Both the position numbers and the translations under genes were made by a program. Of a stretch of DNA of 64,000 nt, positions 59,116 to 64,000 are shown piece after piece. The notes below the pieces were generated by a model. The model did not search any database. It worked only from the letters and a program-made list of their open reading frames with translations, and was not told where the DNA came from. Within the stretch, counting starts at the first letter, position 1. Each line of letters starts with the position of its first letter. Source of the stretch: Metallyticus violacea (taxonomy: Eukaryota; Arthropoda; Insecta; Mantodea; Metallyticidae); assembly GCA_030762175.1 (NCBI GenBank), contig CM060833.1, positions 68,761,501 through 68,825,500 on the forward strand, read 5' to 3'.

Positions 59116-60095
59116 ACTTTCACAAACAATATGTTACAATAGAAATGGAAAAGTCAGTAAATATTTGCAAATATTTTATTGGGTCCATAAATATATGAGC
59201 AAAATGGAAAATTATTTGAAAAGGAAATCATTAAGAAACTGGAAAATAAAGAATTGGATCTTATCAAATGTCGTGGCCAAGGGTATGATGGTGCACCTAA
59301 TATGAGTGGAAAATACCATGGTCTGCAAGCATCTATTAAAGGTACAGTGTTAATTATGTGCAATGCACAGGTCATAATTTAAATTTAGTTCTGAATGATT
59401 TCATTAGTTACACTTCAGAATTAAGGTGCATTTACATAATTGTGGAGCGAGTCTGTGCATTTTTGGTGAAAGTTTACTGAGATGGCAGGAATTAAATAGT
59501 GTCTTTGATAATGGAACAATAACAATGAGAAAATTCTGTCATATGAGATGGTCTTCACAATTTGACAGTTTATTTGCATTGAAAAGTGGGAATTTGCAGG
59601 TGATTATATGTCTTGAGAATATACTTCATATTTCAAACAATCTTTTGAAAAAATACAGCTCTTGCATTCAAAAAAGATCTCGATTTCTTTCAGTTTGTTG
59701 TTATGCTTCTTTTTCAATCAATACTACAGTACCCCAATGTTGCTTCAAAATATTCACAAGAAAAGTACACTGATTTATTGACGGCCACATCTTGAAATAA
59801 TATGGAGTTGAGGTAGCAATTTTTTACTATTGTTTTAAAAAAAAAGCAAAGGAAATCTCAAATTCCTGGAAAATAGACCTTGTTTTCACAACAACCTAGC
59901 AATGCCAGGTTAAGAAGTTCTTTGATGAATAGGCAGTTGACAAACAAATACAGAATGTAGAAGTAAGTTTCTAAGTATTTTTCTTTTCTTTTTTTTAATG
60001 GTTACCTGGACATCATAATTCAGCAACTTAAGGTACATTTCGAAAGCATGAATGCCAACCTAGCTAAATGCTGGTTGATCCAGCCATCAAAACTC

Positions 60096-60262
60096 ACTGC
60101 CTCAGGTGGCTGAGGTCATTAAGATGCGGACTGGTGGCTGAGGTCATTAAAGCGTGGATTCATGAGCAGGAGATCTGGGGTTTGATTCCCCAGGACCGTC
60201 TTCCCTGACAGGCTTTTTCCAGGTTTTGCTCAGTCCTCATAAATGACAAATGCCGGGGAGGG
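60096..60262 (+). repeat. SINE family A with duplicated A-box region, 3' truncated
   Basis: ggtggctgaggtcattaa occurs twice, at 60105 and 60133 (28-bp period), then B box (ggtttgattcccc), cctcagtcctcataaatgac and gccggggagg. The tail is absent. It lies inside the hAT remnant. Confidence 0.85.
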
Positions 60263-60660
60263 GGGAAAAAAAATCAACACCTTAAATGAAAAGGCAATGA
60301 TCAAAAAAGCCAAAAATGCTAACATCCTTTGCAAATATTATGCTACAGATTTATCTCCTACTTTTTCTCAGCAATTGATTATTTTGGAACCATTATGATG
60401 AAAGAGATTTTCAGTTTTTAATTATTAAAAACCCTGCTATTGCCAGCAGTGTTCCTGATTTGTGTACAGTTCTACAACTTTTCCTCACCTTACCTGTCAT
60501 TACAGCAATGGCTGAGCACCCATTCAGTAAACTAAATCTAACAAAGACTTACCTGTATAGTACAATGTTGCAGATGAGACCAAGTTCACTATCTGTACTC
60601 TCCATTGAAAATAAAGCAAATAGGAATACTGACGCCAAAAAAGCTCCACTGAGTTACTGA

Positions 60661-61304
60661 CAAGTAATAGCATTTTGAAAAATTGGGAGGTAAGATTGTT
60701 ATTATTATTATTATTATTATTATTGTTATAATTATTATTTCATTTGGCATGCACAGTTATGAAAGAATTGTTAACACAGCAATATAATATCTTTTGGCGT
60801 GAACAGAAGGAAAGCCCGGAAAAAAAAATTGGGGGGGGATGCTTTCTTAGTTACACTGCTGCTACATATCCAGAGGTTACAGAATAATAATAGTAGAAGT
60901 GATAGGCAGAGTAAGCGGTGGATAATCAAATGTTTAGTTATTTATTCAGCATATGTTGTTTTTGCTTTAAACAATATACAAGCAATTATTATTTCCATAG
61001 TACACTCCTCTGACTGCATATAATATACAAAAGTGAGACAAGTTGAGAGTGGATACAAATATAAATTGATAAAAAAGTAATAAGACAGATAGGCTACATC
61101 AGATGATAGAAAATACAAAGAGAAAATGAAGAAAAAAGAAAATATGTAACAATGATAAGTGTGCACAGTAAGGACAGAACAAATATAAAATACCAAAAAT
61201 GTGTTTAGTATGTGAAATGACAGGCAAATACATGGGCAGAGTTAACATTTTTAGCACATATTAAGTATGGATATAGCAACAACAACAAAAACAACAACAA
61301 CAAC

Positions 61305-61345
<41 letters not shown>

Positions 61346-62194
61346 TAAAAATGTAGTGGTGGTGGTGATGAATGTTTCAATAACACAGCTTTAAAGATAC
61401 TTTATGATTACCTCTGATATTTTGCGACAATGAATTCCAAAACTGAGCAGTGACTATTGAGGAGGAGGCCGAGTACACAGATGGTATGAATAAATTGAAG
61501 TTATTTGTGATATGTGCCGTGATTGATTATACAGAAGCTGGTGGCATAAAGCTAGAGACAACGTACTTAAGTATTGAAATTATTGACTATTTGAAGAAAG
61601 TAAAGTAATCACATACCCTTTAAATAAAACCAAGAAAGTTGTTGGAAGTATTCATAGCCATGATCATGGTGGCCCATATTAAATTAAATGTGATATGAAT
61701 ATGATGCAGTTTCTGTGAAAACTCAGCACATGTGTATAAATCATCACAATAGTCAAAGTGAGGGATTACCAGGGTTTGTATTATTATTTCTTTAAGTTTA
61801 GCAGGAAATATTTTTCTATCTTTTTAAACAATGCAGGCTTAAGAAGTATGCCTGACTTTGTAATTCAGTCAAAGTAAATACCAACATATTTTTATTCTAT
61901 CACTGAGGTAGTGATGATTTATATACATAAGCTGCATTCTGCTATCCTATTAGAATTTGTATGCACTAGTGGAAACTGACTGATCTTCAGTGGATATGTA
62001 ATTCCTGACAAGACTAAAATTAAAATTCCATTGTTACAGGCAATAGAGCTTGTTCAGTTATGTTTATAATCAACTGTTTCAGTTGAAATTCATAGCAGTA
62101 CGTGTTACACTTTCTACCGTATATATATGTATTATGGAGTAAGTTGTGAATGATATTATATGCTAAAACAAATAATATTTATGATTGTTATGTA
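60661..62194. other. Microsatellites; no gene recognised
   Basis: (ATT)n at about 60695-60740 and (AAC/AAT)n at 61277-61341, within AT-rich DNA that is probably intron of the minus-strand gene. Confidence 0.4.
61277..61341 (+). repeat. (AAC)n/(AAT)n microsatellite
   Basis: Triplet repeats passing from AAC to AAT. Confidence 0.95.
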
Positions 62195-62420
62195 AAAAAG
62201 AAATCATGCAAACACTGTAGAAGAATTTCCAGGAGAAACATCATCAAAAACTTATCAGATTGATGAACAAAATTCCAGCCCAAGGCACTGTCAATGACAA
62301 GAAGCCAAGACCAAAACTAGGATTGAGCATAGGAGAAGCTTGATGAAATAAGTTATCGAAGAGAAACTATACTGATATCAACAAAAGGGCTTTTGTGTGT
62401 AAACAAATTAGTTTCCTTCA
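62195..62420 (+). pseudogene. Possible mariner N-terminal fragment
   Basis: Translation gives KLIRLMNKIPAQGTVNDKKPRPKLG, similar in spacing to the I..L..KF...GTV.D..R.GRP segment of mariner transposases, followed by a short EKL.E-like piece. Too short to be sure. Confidence 0.3.
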
Positions 62421-62764
62421 TAATATAACAAAATAAAAGAAGAGAAGTAAAAGTGAGAGAAAAACATTTGTCTTATTTGTTCAATATCACATCACCTACC
62501 ACCCCTAGCTGATAGATGTAGTAGAACTTTTATACTGTAAACTGAATGCTCTTTCCATTCATAGAAAAGAAAATACACCATTCTACTTTTGTCTGAAGCA
62601 CTTTTTAATTTTTCCCTTCTTTTTGGAGGAAAATTGTTGCAACACTATAAATGCCTCATCCTGTATATAGAGTGCCAAATTGTAACAAACAAATTAATAA
62701 ATATCAAACATAAAATTATGAGAGACATTTTATAAATAATGCACACTTTTTTTTTAACAGTATG

Positions 62765-63250
62765 TCTTTACAGTCCTTCAATACAGTCTCTCTGCTTCTG
62801 AATGACCAAGTCCCAATATTTGGGAAATTGTGCTATTCCATTTACAGAACCACTTCCGTTCATCTGTTGAATAGCTCAAATAAACGTGGCAAAAAGTCCT
62901 TCCAGAGAAGGAGAAATATGTCCATATAGGGTTTTTTCAGCTTTGGGAATAAGTTCAAGTCTGGTGAACTCATGTCCAAACTGCATCATGGATGAAGTAA
63001 TACTTTCCATCCATATTTATGCAACTTATTGATCACAGCATTCCTGGTGTGCAGGTGAATGTTGTCTGGGAAGATGATTGACCCAGTTGAACAACAGCTT
63101 AGGTCAGTTTTTGTTCATCTTTTGCACCTTTTTTGCATTACGTAACAATAATAGGCTTCTGTAATATTTGTTACACATGGAATTTTATCTATTAAAATGA
63201 TTCCTTCATGATCAAAAATAAATCTCATCATTTGTTTTAACATAATTAGG
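62765..63250 (-). pseudogene. SETMAR-type mariner transposase, C-terminal half
   Basis: On the reverse strand: RFIFDHEGIILIDKIP and VTNITEAYYCYVMQK match the FFD..G....H..P....N...Y...L region. Then comes IFPDNIHLHTRNAV (second Asp region, HHDNARPH in intact copies), KYGWKVLLHP, and PDLNLFPKLKKPY (third motif, SPDL.P.D.HLF..LK). The C-terminal tail ends near 62765. Several frameshifts occur. The first half of the gene and the terminal repeats are not seen. Confidence 0.75.
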
Positions 63251-63688
63251 CAACAACAAACCCAATACCTGAATAACAAGCTAATTTATCCTATATATCA
63301 AATGACTGACAGACACTTAACAATTTTAATTTTGACTTTAAAAGCCAAGTGTACAGATAAGGCAAAGTCATTGTGACTTTTAAATTGTACAAAATTCAAT
63401 AACTTTGTAAACATAACCAATGAAAACTCAAATCAGATCAATGAATGTTGGTATTCTGTAGTGCAAAGGAAATACCTATTCTAAAGGGTTTTAATACTGA
63501 ACATAACTATGCTACTTTAAAAACTCAGTGCCTTTTAAAGAATAAAGTTGCTTGCAAATGTGCCTATGCTTGTTCCCGTCACATATCCTAGATTAATATT
63601 GGTTATCATCATTAAAACCAGTTTTATCTTTTATCCTAAACTTAGGTATTCATTTTTTACATTAAACTCCACTTACTTACATAAAAAT
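63251..63688. other. Nothing recognised
   Basis: AT-rich, probably intronic. Confidence 0.4.
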
Positions 63689-63727
63689 TAGACTCGTTTT
63701 GGGAGAATCTCTCCCATCTTCAGTTGC
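63670..63727 (-). repeat. Diverged Penelope-tail piece with hammerhead-like hairpin
   Basis: On the reverse strand: aactgaagatgggaga, a loop, then tctcccaaaacgagtc and ttatgtaagtaagtgg. The order CTGAAGATG, hairpin, AAAAC and downstream taagt words matches the palindrome at 52.4 kb. The GAAA element has become AAAA, so it would be dead. The remaining 270 bases to the window end show nothing clear. Confidence 0.5.
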
Positions 63728-64000
63728 TCACTGAACTGCCGTTACTGGAAACGATGGCTGGACACCCGAATGTTTTGGTTTATATCTTACTTTACTAGTG
63801 GCAAATTCAGTAACTAACTGCCTACATCATATTATGTACAGTTGCTGCAGTTCATTGAAATAAGAACTTGATTATGGTTGTCTTGTTTGGACATTAAATA
63901 ACTGACAAAATCATTATTGATAATTGCATGTGAGCACATTTTAGAAATGTACGGTCTCATTGATTCTTTATTCACCAATCAGAATGTAACTTAATCATTA

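Larger units (their letters stand above)
58330..60660 (+). pseudogene. Dead hAT-superfamily transposase (ZMYM1-like)
   Basis: Fragments in the right order for an hAT transposase. A TTF-type zinc-finger remnant comes first (near 58360-58530), then MPFHGHDERPSSHIKGNFLSL (near 58740-58800) and YLSP-IQKELI. The catalytic-domain stretch CRGQGYDGAPNMSGKY lies near 59270, the RW-type stretch HMRWSSQFDSL near 59540 and DLVFTTT near 59875. The C-terminal dimerisation region AEHPFSKLNLTKTYL (near 60500) ends in a stop at 60658-60660. Numerous stops and frameshifts occur. It is broken by a LINE fragment and by a SINE. No terminal inverted repeats or 8-bp duplication were identified. Confidence 0.85.

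Overview
The window reads as AT-rich, intron- and repeat-dominated nuclear DNA from an invertebrate animal, most likely an insect. The reasons are: no dense open frames; long runs of (AAT)n, (ATGT)n and (CA)n; many copies of at least four tRNA-headed SINE families; and decayed Tc1/mariner, hAT and Penelope-like elements. A polyneopteran such as a cockroach or termite relative is possible, but I cannot fix the taxon from sequence alone. Nothing looks bacterial, viral or organellar.

Host genes. Two genes can be argued for, both as scattered exons. On the + strand, an ATG exon at 21546-21615, internal exons at 31412-31501 and 32270-32327 and a terminal exon at 47036-47213 have matching splice phases and sum to exactly 132 codons. 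If real, this is a small unrecognised protein whose gene spans about 26 kb and has polyadenylation-type signals near 47.55 kb. On the - strand, 56327-56554 looks like the last coding exon of another gene that enters from beyond the right edge. The two genes converge.

Layout. 0-9.3 kb: SINE pieces, a foldback element (1.09-1.54 kb) and a tandem segmental duplication of about 1.55 kb whose units contain a roughly 140-bp internal repeat. 9.3-16 kb: SINEs, one inserted into another in opposite orientation with a visible target-site duplication, triplet microsatellites and a dead mariner. 16-31 kb: mostly single-copy AT-rich DNA, the first exon candidate, an ATGT array and a 580-bp pyrimidine-only-like tract. 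31-47.6 kb: exons of the + strand gene with SINEs, a mariner fragment split by a SINE, and a fairly complete dead mariner with terminal inverted repeats of about 100 bp. 47.6-57.2 kb: Penelope-like sequences (a GIY-YIG endonuclease remnant and a perfect 130-bp palindrome made of its 3' tail). 57.2-64 kb: a dead hAT (ZMYM1-like) transposase, itself broken by a LINE reverse-transcriptase piece and a SINE, and a SETMAR-type mariner fragment.

The most interesting structure is the Penelope-like tail. It is present as a single copy, as a perfect palindrome and as diverged relatives. It contains a motif (CTGA-N-GA, hairpin, GAAAC, self-complementary hexamer, short closing stem) that fits a minimal type I hammerhead ribozyme with one extra unpaired U. 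That assignment is an inference and needs folding and cleavage tests. No new defence, toxin or metabolic system is evident.
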